A DNA stretch of 64,000 nucleotides from Phalacrocorax aristotelis (lineage: Eukaryota > Chordata > Aves > Suliformes > Phalacrocoracidae). The stretch's first letter is position 1, and each line of letters starts with the position of its first letter. A model generated the notes under the pieces. The model did no database searches and was not told where the DNA came from. It saw only the letters and a list, made by a program, of their open reading frames with translations. This document shows positions 30,516-41,631 of this stretch, piece by piece. The position numbers and the translations under genes are program-made. The stretch lies in assembly GCF_949628215.1 (NCBI RefSeq), contig NC_134279.1, forward strand, positions 82,577,330 through 82,641,329, written 5' to 3'.

Positions 30516-33500
30516 TCAAACGTCAGTCATCTCATCCTCCAGCTCAGCATCATCCGTCTCCCCTTCACCCTCCTCTTCTTCGTCCGAAGTCACGTCGGCA
30601 TCATCGGCTTGCGCTAGGCACTTGGGACACGAGCAGGTAAACAAATAGTTCTCCCTGGAAAAAGGGAAGGAAGGAGAAAGAGTGATGGTGTTGAGACAGG
30701 CACAACCCCAATGCTGCTGCTGGGCAGCGGGTCGGGGACAGAGCATCCAGGAAGGGGCTGAAAATGTTAAGATACTGAGGAGTTTTGGGTTCAAACACGC
30801 TGGGCTCAGGTGGGGTGGAGGTAATCTGGGTGGAGAGGGGATTTCTCAGCCCTGCAGGGGTGATGGGACATGGGGACAGTGGACATCAACAGGAACCCTA
30901 CACTTGAAGGGTGGAGAAGGAAAAGGAAGGTGGGATGGGATAGCAAGGGTTTGCAGGAGCGGTACAAGCCTGCAGAGGGAGGGGAAGCCTAAATCATAGA
31001 ATCATTAAGGTTGTAAAAGACCTCTAGGATCATCAAGTCCAACCCCCCAACCCAACACCCCCAGGCCTCCTAAACCATGACTCCAAGTGCCACGTCTGCA
31101 TGGTGTTTGAACCCCCCCAGGGACGGTGACTCCCCCACCTCTCTGGGCAGCCTGTGCCAGGGCCTGACCGCTCTGGCAGGGAAGGCATTTTCCCTCATCT
31201 CCAACCTAAACCTCCCCTGACGCAGCCTGAGGCCGTTCCCTCTCGCCCTGTCACTGGTGACTTGGGAGCAGAGACCAGCCCCCCCCTCACTCCAGCCCCT
31301 CTCAGGCAGCTGCAGAGAGCGAGAAGGGCTCCCCTCAGCCCCCTCTTCTCCAGGCTAAACCCCCCCAGCTCCCTCAGCCGCCCCCCAGCACACTTGTGCT
31401 CCAGACCCTGCCCCAGCCCCGCTGCCCTTCTCTGGACACGCTCCGGCCCCTCCAGGCCCTTCTTGTCCCGAGGGGCCCAAACCTGAGCCCAGCATTCGAG
31501 GTGGGGCCTCCCCAGGGCCGAGCACGGGGGCCCCATCCCTGCCCGGCTCCTGCTGGCCACACCAGTGCTGACACAAGCCCGGGGGCTGGTGGCCTCCTTG
31601 GCCACCTGGGCACTGCTGGCTCATGCCCAGCCGGCTGTCAGCCAGCACCCCCAGGGCCTTCTCCGCCGGGCACTTCCCAGCCCCTCTGCCCCAGGCCTGG
31701 GGCGTTGCCTGGGGTTGGTGTGACCCAAGGGCAGGACCCGGCTCTTGGCCTTGTTAAACCTCACACAACTGGCCTCGGCCCATGGATCCAGCCTGTCCAG
31801 GTCCCTCTGCAGAGCCTTCCTGCCCTCCAGCAGAGCGACTCTCCTGCCCAATTTGGTGTCATCTGCAAACCTACTGAGGTGCAAGTCAGCCCCTTGCTTT
31901 GTTCATTGATAAAGGTATTAAACACAACTGGCCCCAAAACTGAGCCCTGGGGGACACCACTTGTGACCAGCTGCCAACTGCATATAGTTCCATTCACCAT
32001 CCTTGGTCCCTGAGGCTACAACACACAATAAGGGACTGCAAGACGCTCAAAGCACCGAAAGCACCGCATGCTACATATGCACACCCTGCCACAAGCACGC
32101 CGGCACCCTGTCACAACACCGAAAGCCCCATGTGCTGCACGCACAGCCTGCACAGCCCTTGCGGTGGGAATGCAGCCCAGACTGACTGGCTGGGGGTATA
32201 AAGGGGTGCTTTGTCCCCCTGGGTTCCTTCAAGCAGCCCCTACCTGAGTATCTTGTTGCGGCTGTGTCTGCTCCGCTCCCTCTGACAGCAGTCTAAATAA
32301 CTGATGCAGATTTCCTGTGAGCAAAGAGAAACAAACCTGGCTGAGAGCTGCTTCCCACGAACCCAAAGCAGAGAGATTTGTATCAGTCCCTCTCAGAATC
32401 AGGCAGAAAAGTGAGGTCTGGCAGCTCCTACTTGGGATGAGGCGTGAATTCCTCTGCCAGGCCAATGCAAGAGACAGGAGGTACGCAGCAGGGGTCAGTT
32501 GGGGGTGTAGGGGACACAGGGACCCTCAGCCAAGGTGCGATGCCACCCCAGGTTCAGCCGGGCCCCATTGTCTCACCTCTCCTGCTTCGATGTCCTCCAG
32601 AGCCGTCAGATGCAGGAGGAAGTTGTTTTCTGGGAAGGATGTTTCGGCATTGGGGATGCAGCTGTGGTTACCTACAGGAAAGACAGGACATAGCTGTGAG
32701 GCTGCCTCCAGGGGAAGGCAGAGGCAGGGTCGGAGACCTCCAGACACCCTTCTGTGTCACCTGGGCACATGGGAGGCAGTGCCTCCAACTGGGAGGGCTG
32801 TGGCCTGGCTAAGGATAAGGCAGCACAATGCTACAGCCACCCCATCTACCTCAGGGAGATCAGCATGACACCCTCCACCCATACTGGGGACTACAGGGTC
32901 CAGCAGAGCAAGGTGCAAGGTCACGGCTCTCCCTTAGACCCATAAAAAACACTCAGAGAGAGCGATCTGTCCTGCATCAACCCCAGGGGTGCACAGGGCA
33001 GTGCTTTTTCCCTGCTTCCCAGCATTCCCAGCAGCCAGTCCCCAGGCCCAGCTCATCCCCACTCTGCCGCTAATGCTTAGGAGTGAAAGAAGGCGGCTCC
33101 AGGTGGTGGGACATCCTCTCCCGTGTCCCCACGGGCCAGCCAAGAAAGGCTCACTCCCTTAACAGTTTGTTCAGCCCTGTTTTGCTCAGACAAGGTTGGA
33201 GGCGGTCTCTTTGCTAACTGCATACGTGGCTCCTAGAGACTACATCGTACCCAAGTCCATTCAAGCCAGGACTGACCATTTCACAGCTAGGCGAGATGCC
33301 AGAAGACCGCAAGAGCAGCCAGGCCCAGGGCAGCACCGATCCCATCCCACAGACAGGAAGCACAAACCCCTTTCTCCAGAAGTTTTTAGGAAGAGGTGAT
33401 CCAGTCTAGCCCAGGACATCTCCCTCCTCACGACTAGTCTTCCTCCCAGTCCTTGAGTTACTTACAGCAGCTCTGGAGCACATAGAGACCTGATCCCTCG

Positions 33501-36500
33501 CAGTTGAGGAACTCTCCCGACTCTGCAGCAAAGAAAGGGGGTTAGAGCTTTGCACGGGCCGTTCTGGCTCTTCCACGCACACAGCTCAGCGCGAGCACGA
33601 AGGGATATCCATCAGCACTGAACTGGCTCGGTACCCAGCCAGCGCTGCTTTGGGGAAGGGGTGTTGGAGCGTGGTTTCCAAAGCACCCTTCCCTCACAAC
33701 TGGGAGAGGGATGGAGGAGATGAAGATTTGGACCCCCAGTTCAGATGTGCGCTCCCTGGCCTGTCCCTGTACTCACACAGCTCCATCAGTCATAAAAGTG
33801 ATAAACAGGTCTTTGAACGTTTAGCATATATGGGACTTTCCTGCACAGGATTGCTCCACATCAGCCCTCCAGCCACCCCAACCTGCCGTAGGTCACGCTG
33901 CCCACAAACTTGGACTTGCTCTATCCATGTAGCAAGCCAAAGGCAGCAGGCACGGCTCGCATGGACCAGGGGAAGCGGGATCTCTCAGCACCCAGCAGGA
34001 ACCCCTCCTAGTCCCTGAATGCTGGGAAGTCTCTAGCAGCAGAAACTCCACCAGCTCCTGCAAACACCACTGCCTGATGGTCACTTCACAGCCTCACCCT
34101 TCTCGATGTCCTTGTAGAGCTGGTCAATGAAGGCATCCAGCTCCTCTCGCTGCAGCATGGGGAGGTCCAGCGCATCGCAAGCGTGCACCCACTGGCTCAG
34201 AGAGCTGTCGGAGAGCAGAGGGACAGTTACAGTCCCGCAGTGCTGTCAGCACATGGTGGGACCTCACAGCTGGGGATCTAAGGGTTAAACTCAGTGGCTC
34301 TGAGTGGCCAAGGTCTGGCAGAGGGACGCGAAAGGGTTGGACACAGCCAAGACGAAGGACTGCTTTTATGTTTGCCTCTCCATCCCCCTCTCTTAGGTCT
34401 GAACCCAGCCATTACCCAGGCCAGCGTGGATTTCCAGACTGTACATCCCCTCCATGCCACATCTCTGCTGCCCTGCGAGGAACACCCAGAAAGCCCCCGT
34501 TACCTGGTTCCTATGCCTTGGCCATTGGTCCCAACGAGGGCAAAGAGAGATCGAAAGCCTTCTGGAGTGAACCACTGCAGAAGGGAGATGAGAAAGCAGC
34601 TAAGCCCAGGCCAGCCTGCAGCAGCACCCCACTCTGCAAGCACCTCAAATCCCACAGGGAGCTTTCAGGGAATCAAGGAGTGGGTAGAGTCCCAGGGAAA
34701 GCCCTGGCCTTTGGAGCAGACGTGACCCAGGGTGGCTGGTGCTAAGCGGAGGATCCCACCACGCTCCCTGGCTAGTCTGGAGGCGGCTTAACTCACCCTG
34801 CTGAGATGTTCGTCGTAAAGGGCTTCGGTGAAGAGCAACCGCAGCAGCTCCAGCTGGCCCTGGCAGGACATGGCAACACCATCAGCGTGGGGAGATGCCG
34901 CTGGGAGTCAGACCCAGGCTGACAGCCAAGCCCATCACGGGCTAGAAGGCTGAGGAGTCAGGCTCCTTGTCCTTCCCTGCAAGGCTGGAGGCTGTTGCCC
35001 TCAGAGCAGCAAAAGCCACCTACCCAGCAGCTAAATACCACCTTGTCCCATCCCACAGCAGAAGCATCTCCACCACAGGAATACGCACTGTGTCCCATTG
35101 AAGCACCACAAGCCCAAAGCCCTCTAAGCAACCCCCTTCCTCTCTGTCAGGTCAGCCAGCCCTTAATGGGGGCTTTGTGCCCCCACTTTGAGCCTGGGAT
35201 TTCCAGTGTTTCCCACCCCAACTGTAACGGGGCCTCTGCACCCCTGGGCCTGCAAACAGAGGCAGGGTAAGGACAGGCTCAGGGATTCAACACATCCAAG
35301 CGCTGCCAGGCTCTTACCTTAAATTTGTCCCCTAGCAGCTTGTGCACAATCTCCTCTTCTTCATTTGCTGTCTTACTGCAGAACTGGGAGAAGGCCTTGA
35401 TCCACCACTCCTTGTCTTTAGCCTGACAAAGGAAACACGCCAAAGCATTGCACCAACACCACTTTCCTCCCTGGCCAGGAGAGAGGGAGGAGAGGACAAG
35501 CCCCACTGAGCTCAGAGGTACCCAGCCTGCTATCAAGAACCACCCAAAGCAGTTGCATGGTGGTAGTTTATTGTCAGAATGAACGCTGAGAAAGCCAGGC
35601 CAAGGAAACAGAACCAAAGGAAAGGTTCAGTTCTAACTATTTTGGTATGGAAAAAAAGACCTGCTTGGCTCAGGACGTAGGAACCTCCTTTTCTGCCAGA
35701 GACTACTAGACATTGAAATCTATTCAAGCAGGACCCCGCCAGTCACTGGAAAAGAGATCATTCCTTGTGAATAACGGCCACAACGGGATGAGGAAAGCAC
35801 ACACCAGCAGCTGTGGCTCCAAACTGCAGACATACCTGTTTGACGGTGGCGACCATCCGGGCCATCAACATGATGCTGGAAGTCTCTGGTGGATAATGCA
35901 TGTTTCTGGGGGATAAGAATGAAGAAAGGAGATGAGCAGATCAGTGCTGGTATGGAAGTAAAAAGCTGGAGGGAGGCAGAGGCAGCTGCCATCCATGCGG
36001 TCAGGCCTGCGCTCATCCATCACACCAAAGTGGGCAGTGCAGCATCGCCACGTGAGGATTCAGCGCTGCTCAGAACAAGGGGAAGCCTGCACCCACCTGC
36101 CTGCTCTGAGCATACAAATAATCCCCTACCATCCTGCTAAACTAGAGCCTGGGTCCCACAAAAAGCCCAGGACTGCAGCAAGCACTGTAGTTTGTGACAA
36201 GCTTTGGGTCAGGAATGTTGCTTTTCCCATCTGTGCCCATTTTGTCATCTGCAAGCAGGGACAGCTATTTCTGTACCCGCAGGGGTGCTACGAGGAAGAT
36301 CTCCCAGAGGCTGGAGATCTACAGGAGCACTATAAAACTGCAGGAGGGCTGTGAAGCTCAGTGGTTTGTAGCTCTTTACTGGGAGAAAAATAAGAACTGC
36401 TCAGCCACATGTCCAAGCCCTTGCGCTGCCAACAAAAATTGACCTGCTACCCAGCCAGCAGGTAGAGCTGGGCAGTGTCCCACAGCCACCATCACCCTCC

Positions 36501-38204
36501 AGCCACCCCATGCAGGGATGCAAAGCAAGGACAGTCCTCAGCTCTGGTTCCAGGCAGTGTCACCCAGCCCAGTAGAGCCACCTCCTCTGCCCATGGAGCA
36601 ACAGGCAGGTCAGACCCCTACCTCCATGCCTCCTGCAGCTTGTTGAGGGGGTGCGTGGGGTCATCACGGGATGGGCCAAGGCAGAGGACCTGGTGGTACT
36701 GCTCCAAAGCGGCCTGCCTGCATTCAGCGCTGCAGTACGTCACCTAGAGCGAGGGGCACAGCGCTCGGCATTGGCTATGGCAGCAGGAAAAAGGGCTGTA
36801 CCCCCTCCCTGACCATCTAAGCCCCAGCTCTTTAGCCATTGCAATGCAGAAGGGAAAGGCAGACACCCATCTCTGGGCAGCGCACGTGCCTGGCCAGATG
36901 CTGTGAAGGAGTTGGTGACCCCAACAAGACCACGGTTCCTCCCGGCAGCCCCATACCTGGCACCGGGGACACTGCTGGTGCAGGTCTTTCCGGATGCTGC
37001 ACTGCTCCGGGTAAGGCAGCACCAGCGAGCTCTTCCCCAGCAGCCGCTGGGCATTCTCCTCCGCCGTCTCCAAAGCCCGCAGACAGTGATCGCAAGCTGC
37101 AGGAAGACAAGATGGGTGGATGCCACGGTGAGACCACAGCCTTCAAAAAGGAAAGGGGACAGAGCCTGGGGCAAGACAGCACAACTGGTACCAACACCAT
37201 CAGCGAGGACCGTCTCCCAGCTGGAGGCAACAGTCTCTTACCATTCCCTCCATAGAAAAGACCATTTATGCTACAATTTGAAGCCCCCCAGCCCTCATCT
37301 GTTTCCCTGTAACACTAGGAAGTGTTTAAGGGCCATACGATGGCAAGCATCCCCATGTTGCTGACCTGCAACAGACTTCCTCAGACAGCAGAGTCTAGCT
37401 AGGACAAAAAAGTTTAAAATCCTGCTCTTACAACCCTTGGTTTTTGTTCTGACGCTTCCAGAGAGCACTGGCACCTTTGCAGGCTGTACCATGCTGTGGT
37501 GAGATTGCGATAGGACCCACGTCATTAAAAAAATCAGGGTTCCCACACACATGGCGCCCGATGGTGGCACGTGGCGCTTTCTTCCGGGGTTGATGGATGT
37601 GACCATCCCTCAAACAACCCCAACGTTTTCATCTTGTCAATAGTCCGTTTAGAACAGAGGCAGAAATGGCAGCTGGGCCACCTTCCTAGCCGTGCTAAGG
37701 CAAACCTAAACTCTTTCCCTGAAAACCGGGCAGCTCCCTCGGGTCCCCGCGGTCACCTCGCCGGGGCAGGTGGCGGGGACGTGCCACCACCGCCGGCCGC
37801 TCACCTCGGTAGTTGTACAAGGCGTTCCAGAGGAACTGGGACGACACCACCGGCCTCTCCACGAAGACGGTTTCACCTTTGCGGATGTTCTTGGTGGCGA
37901 ACAAACCTTTCCCCTGCCGAGGGAGAGGCGTGGGTCAGGGGATGCACCCGAAGACGAAACCCACCCGGGGGCTGTGGATACACCCACCCCCCGCCGTCCA
38001 GCCTAAGGGGAGGTTGACGGGGTTTTACCCCTTTTTACCCCAAAAAAATTGGCTCTGCCGCAGCGCCAGGGAGGGGAGGGACCCCCGCGGCGGGGGGACA
38101 GGGCTCACCTTGGCGCTGCTAATGAACCGCGCCTCCGCCGCAGCCCCGGCCCCAGCGCGGCCCCCCGGCACGGCGCCGCACACGTCCCCCGCCGCGGCGG
38201 CCAT
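30516..38204 (-). CDS. SMYD5: SET and MYND domain protein 5 (SMYD5), complete, 13 exons
   Basis: A lysine methyltransferase, reported to act on histone tails and on ribosomal protein RPL40. Exons in transcript order: 38109-38204, 37805-37913, 36957-37096, 36622-36743, 35836-35905, 35318-35422, 34797-34859, 34504-34574, 34098-34204, 33466-33522, 32577-32671, 32244-32314, 30516-30654. Every phase closes; 1245 nt, 414 residues (human 418). The SET domain is split by a MYND-like zinc module with ligands C70, C73, C111, C114, C119, C123, H132, C136. The AdoMet-site NHSC is at 315-318, GEEICISY at 344-351, post-SET CSCPKC at 376-381, then an acidic tail ending EDEMTDV. The N-terminal 25 residues are Ala/Gly-rich and unlike human. 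The start at 38204 aligns with the mammalian MAA; an in-frame upstream ATG at 38300 is judged 5' UTR. Confidence 0.97.
30994..31995 (-). mobile_element. CR1 LINE in the last SMYD5 intron
   Basis: About 1 kb, same orientation as SMYD5, starting at aatcatagaatcattaaggt. It extends slightly further 5' than the 25893 copy. Minus-strand frames show [20 protein letters not shown] and FADDTKLG in different frames, so the reverse transcriptase is broken. Confidence 0.93.
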
Positions 38205-38420
38205 CTTCGGGCGGCGACTTCCGCGCTCTGACCCGCCGGGGGCGGGCAGCGCCTCTTCCTCTTCCTCCTCTTCCTCCTCCTCCTCCTCCGCCCCTCTCAC
38301 CCGCCACCCGGCACGAAGATGGCTGTCAGCCCCCCGCCGCCTCAGGGGTCCGCGCCCGCCGTCACCCCCACCTCAGCCCCAGGGCGGGAGGGGGCCGGCC
38401 GCCATCTTAGCCCTCCTCTC
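38205..38420 (-). promoter_or_regulatory. SMYD5: SMYD5 CpG promoter with YY1 motif
   Basis: CpG-rich, TATA-less. The minus strand carries a full YY1-type element aagatggcggc (38398-38408), 194 bp ahead of the start codon. The start codon sits in a related context, gaagATGGCCGCC, and a plus-strand aagatggctg lies at 38316. The GGA/TCC run at 38258-38288 would be leader sequence. The island may also fire to the right (plus strand). Confidence 0.6.
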
Positions 38421-39166
38421 AGCCCACCGCCACCTTCCAAAAACACCGCCAAAAAGCCCCCAAACGGGGCTGGGGCGCTTCCACAGCCGAAACCACACGG
38501 GAGTTTTGCTGCCTCTGCCCTATTAATTATTTTTAACCGTACAGCCGCGGGGGGGAATAGCCTTCATATACTTGTTAGAGGGAAGCGCAAGGTACCCCCT
38601 CACAGGGTGGGGAGGCATCGGTGCCCCTGCGCACCCAAAACTGGCCCAGCTCTCCCCAAAAAAACCTTCAAAACATGCTAACGTGGCCTCTGCGCACTCG
38701 CTACCTCCTGCTAGGCTGTCTGCAAACGCCTAAAACCCACGAAAACGCGTGTTTAGTTGTATTTAGTAATTCGCACCGGCACTGCTACTGCCCGTTCAGA
38801 CTCAGCCCCGCTCTGCATCAACCAGGCAGCTGCAGCGGGTTTAGGAATACAGGATGATTTCACATTTTGGGTGTTTTGGAGTCACTAGATGTCACTGTCG
38901 GCTCGCGGTGGGGACACGACAGCGGGTGGGTAATGCTGCGTGGCTGGGTGCATCCTGCCGCCTCCATGCCCAGGCCAGCAGCCCAGGTGGGAGCATGGCT
39001 GCAGAGCAGGAGACCTCCCCAGCCAGCAACAAGGGACAGACAAACTGCCTGGGACATCTTCCCCAGATGTATTTTGGCGTCTGGCCTCGGTGAACCCAGC
39101 AGCAGGCTGTGCGGGGCACTGCTCCACCGTGCAATGCCCATCCCAGGGGTCTGCAAGGACCTAGGC

Positions 39167-39277
39167 ATGGGTGGAGCAATGCTACCTTATGACTCCTATT
39201 TCAATTATATCTTCATGCTAATAGTAGGAGGACTAGCCGTTATTGTAATAACAGCATTACATGTCCTGTTTTCCTAA
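39167..39277 (+). CDS. Candidate single-pass membrane microprotein, 36 residues
   Basis: Not recognised. The ORF starts at an ATG in strong context (ggcATGg, G at -3 and +4) and stops at TAA 39275-39277. It begins MGGAMLPYDSYFNY, has one hydrophobic helix of about 20 residues (IFMLIVGGLAVIVITAL, with a GG pair mid-helix) and ends HVLFS. It stands out in a GC-rich, low-complexity setting: third positions are A/T-rich (cta ata gta gga gga cta), which neighbouring noncoding frames are not. Possible acceptors lie just upstream (cccatcccag, AG at 39144-39145; gacctag, AG at 39163-39164), so it may be the last exon of a spliced transcript. Candidate plus-strand AATAAA signals follow at 40360 and 40462. 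It recalls small regulators of membrane pumps (sarcolipin, DWORF) in size only. No homology is claimed. Confidence 0.5.
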   Translation: MGGAMLPYDSYFNYIFMLIVGGLAVIVITALHVLFS

Positions 39278-40480
39278 GGTTTCAGTGCTAAGTGGCAGGG
39301 TGATTCTCGCACAGAGCATCAGCTTGAGTCATGGCCCGGCCAGCAAAACTTAAAAGCCTCCTTCGTGTCTCTGAACGAGCCCTGGTGCCTACATTAATTT
39401 GGAAGTATTTGCAAAGCTGGGCTGGGTTTGCTTGTGCTTCTTTATTTGCAGAGTGCAAGGGGAACCTTCCCCTGGACTTCAGTTTGCTGAAGCATCATCC
39501 TGGCAGAGCCAGGGCTGCACAGGTTTGGCTGCATCCACCTGCAGACGGAGGCCCTTGTTCTCTGGGAGCAGCAGCCCGAACCTGAGCACCCGTTGTTTCC
39601 CAGACATTATATTTCATACTCTAAATGTAGTTCTATTTCTGCGGGAAGTGGCCCTGAGATAATAACTCATGTTCTCTACTTTCACCCATGCTATGGGCTC
39701 ATGAATTTAAAAAAAAAAAACCTTCTTTTTTAGCATTTATTTTGTCCAAAACAGCTTAAGAAAAACCCTCAAACTCAAATTTTTTGGAAGGATGAAAATA
39801 CATTGGGTTGGGTTGTTTGTTTTTTTAATAATTTCAATTCAAAATTAAAAAGAGAGTAGTTGGAAATGTGTTTTCCTTCTGTTTTTTTGACACTTACAGG
39901 TTTTCAGCTGATCTGTTTAAAAGCTGTTCTTGCTCCATTCCAAATGTTCAAGCTTGTAGCAAGTGCACAGGTTTACCAGCAAACACACAAGCGTGGGGGG
40001 GCGGGGAATTGCTTTCATATTTGTATGTCAGTTTCATATTGGCATATCAGGAATGAAAACGTGAGAGAAGACATGACCCTTTCGTGACTTCTGCTGTTAG
40101 AAAGCAGCTATTACTTTTTGACAACAGGGTCTTAATAAGAGGAAGAAAAGGTACGTTTCTTTTCTTTTTTTTTTTTTTACTCTATTTATTCAGGAACACG
40201 GAAAAAAGGATCAGTAACCCATCCCTGGCAGCTGTGGGGCAAGAAGCCACTGAGGCATCGCTGCCTGCTCAGAAACCAAGGAGCAGCCCAACTCTGCCTC
40301 CCCCCAGCCAGTCCCATTTCTTTTTAAAATACACTAGATTTTTATTAAGAAGCAAAGCAAATAAATAAGTGACACTTATTAAGGGAAAAAAAAAAGTTAT
40401 TTCTATAAATAACAATATAAGAGTAAAGTGATATACAGTGTTCTAGGTCAGAAAGAGACACAATAAATTATCCTGAGCTG
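39278..40480 (+). other. Possible 3' UTR of the microprotein transcript
   Basis: It becomes AT-rich from about 39600 onward. Plus-strand AATAAA occurs at 40360-40365 and 40462-40467. The same stretch has minus-strand AATAAA (TTTATT near 40185 and at 40341-40346) that may serve the homeobox gene. The two transcripts could therefore overlap tail to tail. Strand use cannot be settled from sequence alone. Confidence 0.35.
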
Positions 40481-41631
40481 ACGGGACGTGGTGCCTGGTA
40501 CCCCGGGCAGACCTAGGAAGGCGAGGTGACAGCCTGAGCGCTGACAGCCTGGCCTAAGAGCACTTAGCTGCTAACAGACATCGGGGAGGGTGGTGTTCCC
40601 ACTCCTGACCCCTCAGAGCTCTCCCACCCACCAGAAATACAACTGCTAACTGCATCGGGTGGTTACAGACATGCTCGCCAAACACTCCAGGTGCCGTTTC
40701 CCATGGCACCTGGATGTATAATGAGGAGAGAACAGAGCAACTGCCGTCTGGGCCAGAATCGGCACATCTGGACGAGGGGCAGGGGGTCGTCTGAAGCACC
40801 AGAGGTGTTGGAAAGCTGCCTTTTTATAACAGCCCTGATCCCCGCACCTCAGCCAGCCTGAGCGCCTCATTCCCTGCTGCAGCAGCATACGCACACCTTG
40901 GCGAAGTAAGGCAATGCCAGAAGGCAGAAAAGACCCACTGGCTTCTGCCCTCCATGTTTGGGAAGCCAAAACAAAGGCACAAAAACCGCAAGGCACAGGA
41001 CAAGAGGAGGCTTTTCTGTTCCAGAGTCAGGATCAGACCCTGTTCACCTTATTGTGAGAGTAATGAGTCTGCGGGTGGGAGCAAAGGGCTTTCCAGTTCT
41101 GGGGCTTTTTTTGTTGTGATCTAAGCATCAAACATGGGAGTCAAATTAATAGGAAAAACAATCAGGGTCGATTTTCCTCCCAGCACAGGTCTCCCTCCTG
41201 GGAGCACACAGCCACACGCAACGCGAGTGGCCCCATGTTCGAATGCCCTTATGCTCACAGCCGTCAGAAACACCATCTGATTGTCACCCCAGCCTCTCTG
41301 CTGGAAACTGTCTGTGTGTCCTGGTGCTTCAAGAGCAAACAGGGGACAACATGCCTTGCCACAGCTATGGCACCATCAAGGAACAACTGGCCTGGTGATG
41401 AAACCCCAGGAATTACAGCACATGGCTACCAAACAGCAGCCAAACAATATTTGGGGGGTTCCTCCCAGTCAGATGCAGTTTAGTCCTGTAACTCCAACTC
41501 TCAGATCGAGAGCGTGATGTCTCGCTTGGACCAAGGAAGTGCAGACGTGCCTGCATCCCCAGCATCTCCATCGAGCAGACATGACTCAAAACGCAACAGT
41601 GGCAGTTTGGCAGTTGAATTTCATCAGCTCT
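40341..41631 (-). other. 3' UTR of the first homeobox gene
   Basis: From the stop codon to the nearest minus-strand AATAAA (TTTATT, 40341-40346), 1.29 kb, no coding exon. Low confidence on the end, because no nearer signal was found and the last part may belong to the opposite strand. Confidence 0.4.

Noticed and set aside
38205-38300. In-frame N-terminal extension of SMYD5 with a Glu12 run
   Set aside because: The codons come from a GGA/TCC repeat. The start at 38204 aligns with the mammalian start and has a better context.
38319-38681. 120-residue plus-strand frame opposite the SMYD5 promoter
   Set aside because: Proline-rich GC-driven frame with no domain; only its possible transcription, not its translation, is kept as an idea.
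39167-39277. Nuclear copy of mitochondrial DNA as the source of the microprotein ORF
   Set aside because: The A/T-rich codons raise the thought, but the block is short, has a nuclear-style strong start, and matches no mitochondrial protein I know. Kept only as a refutation test.
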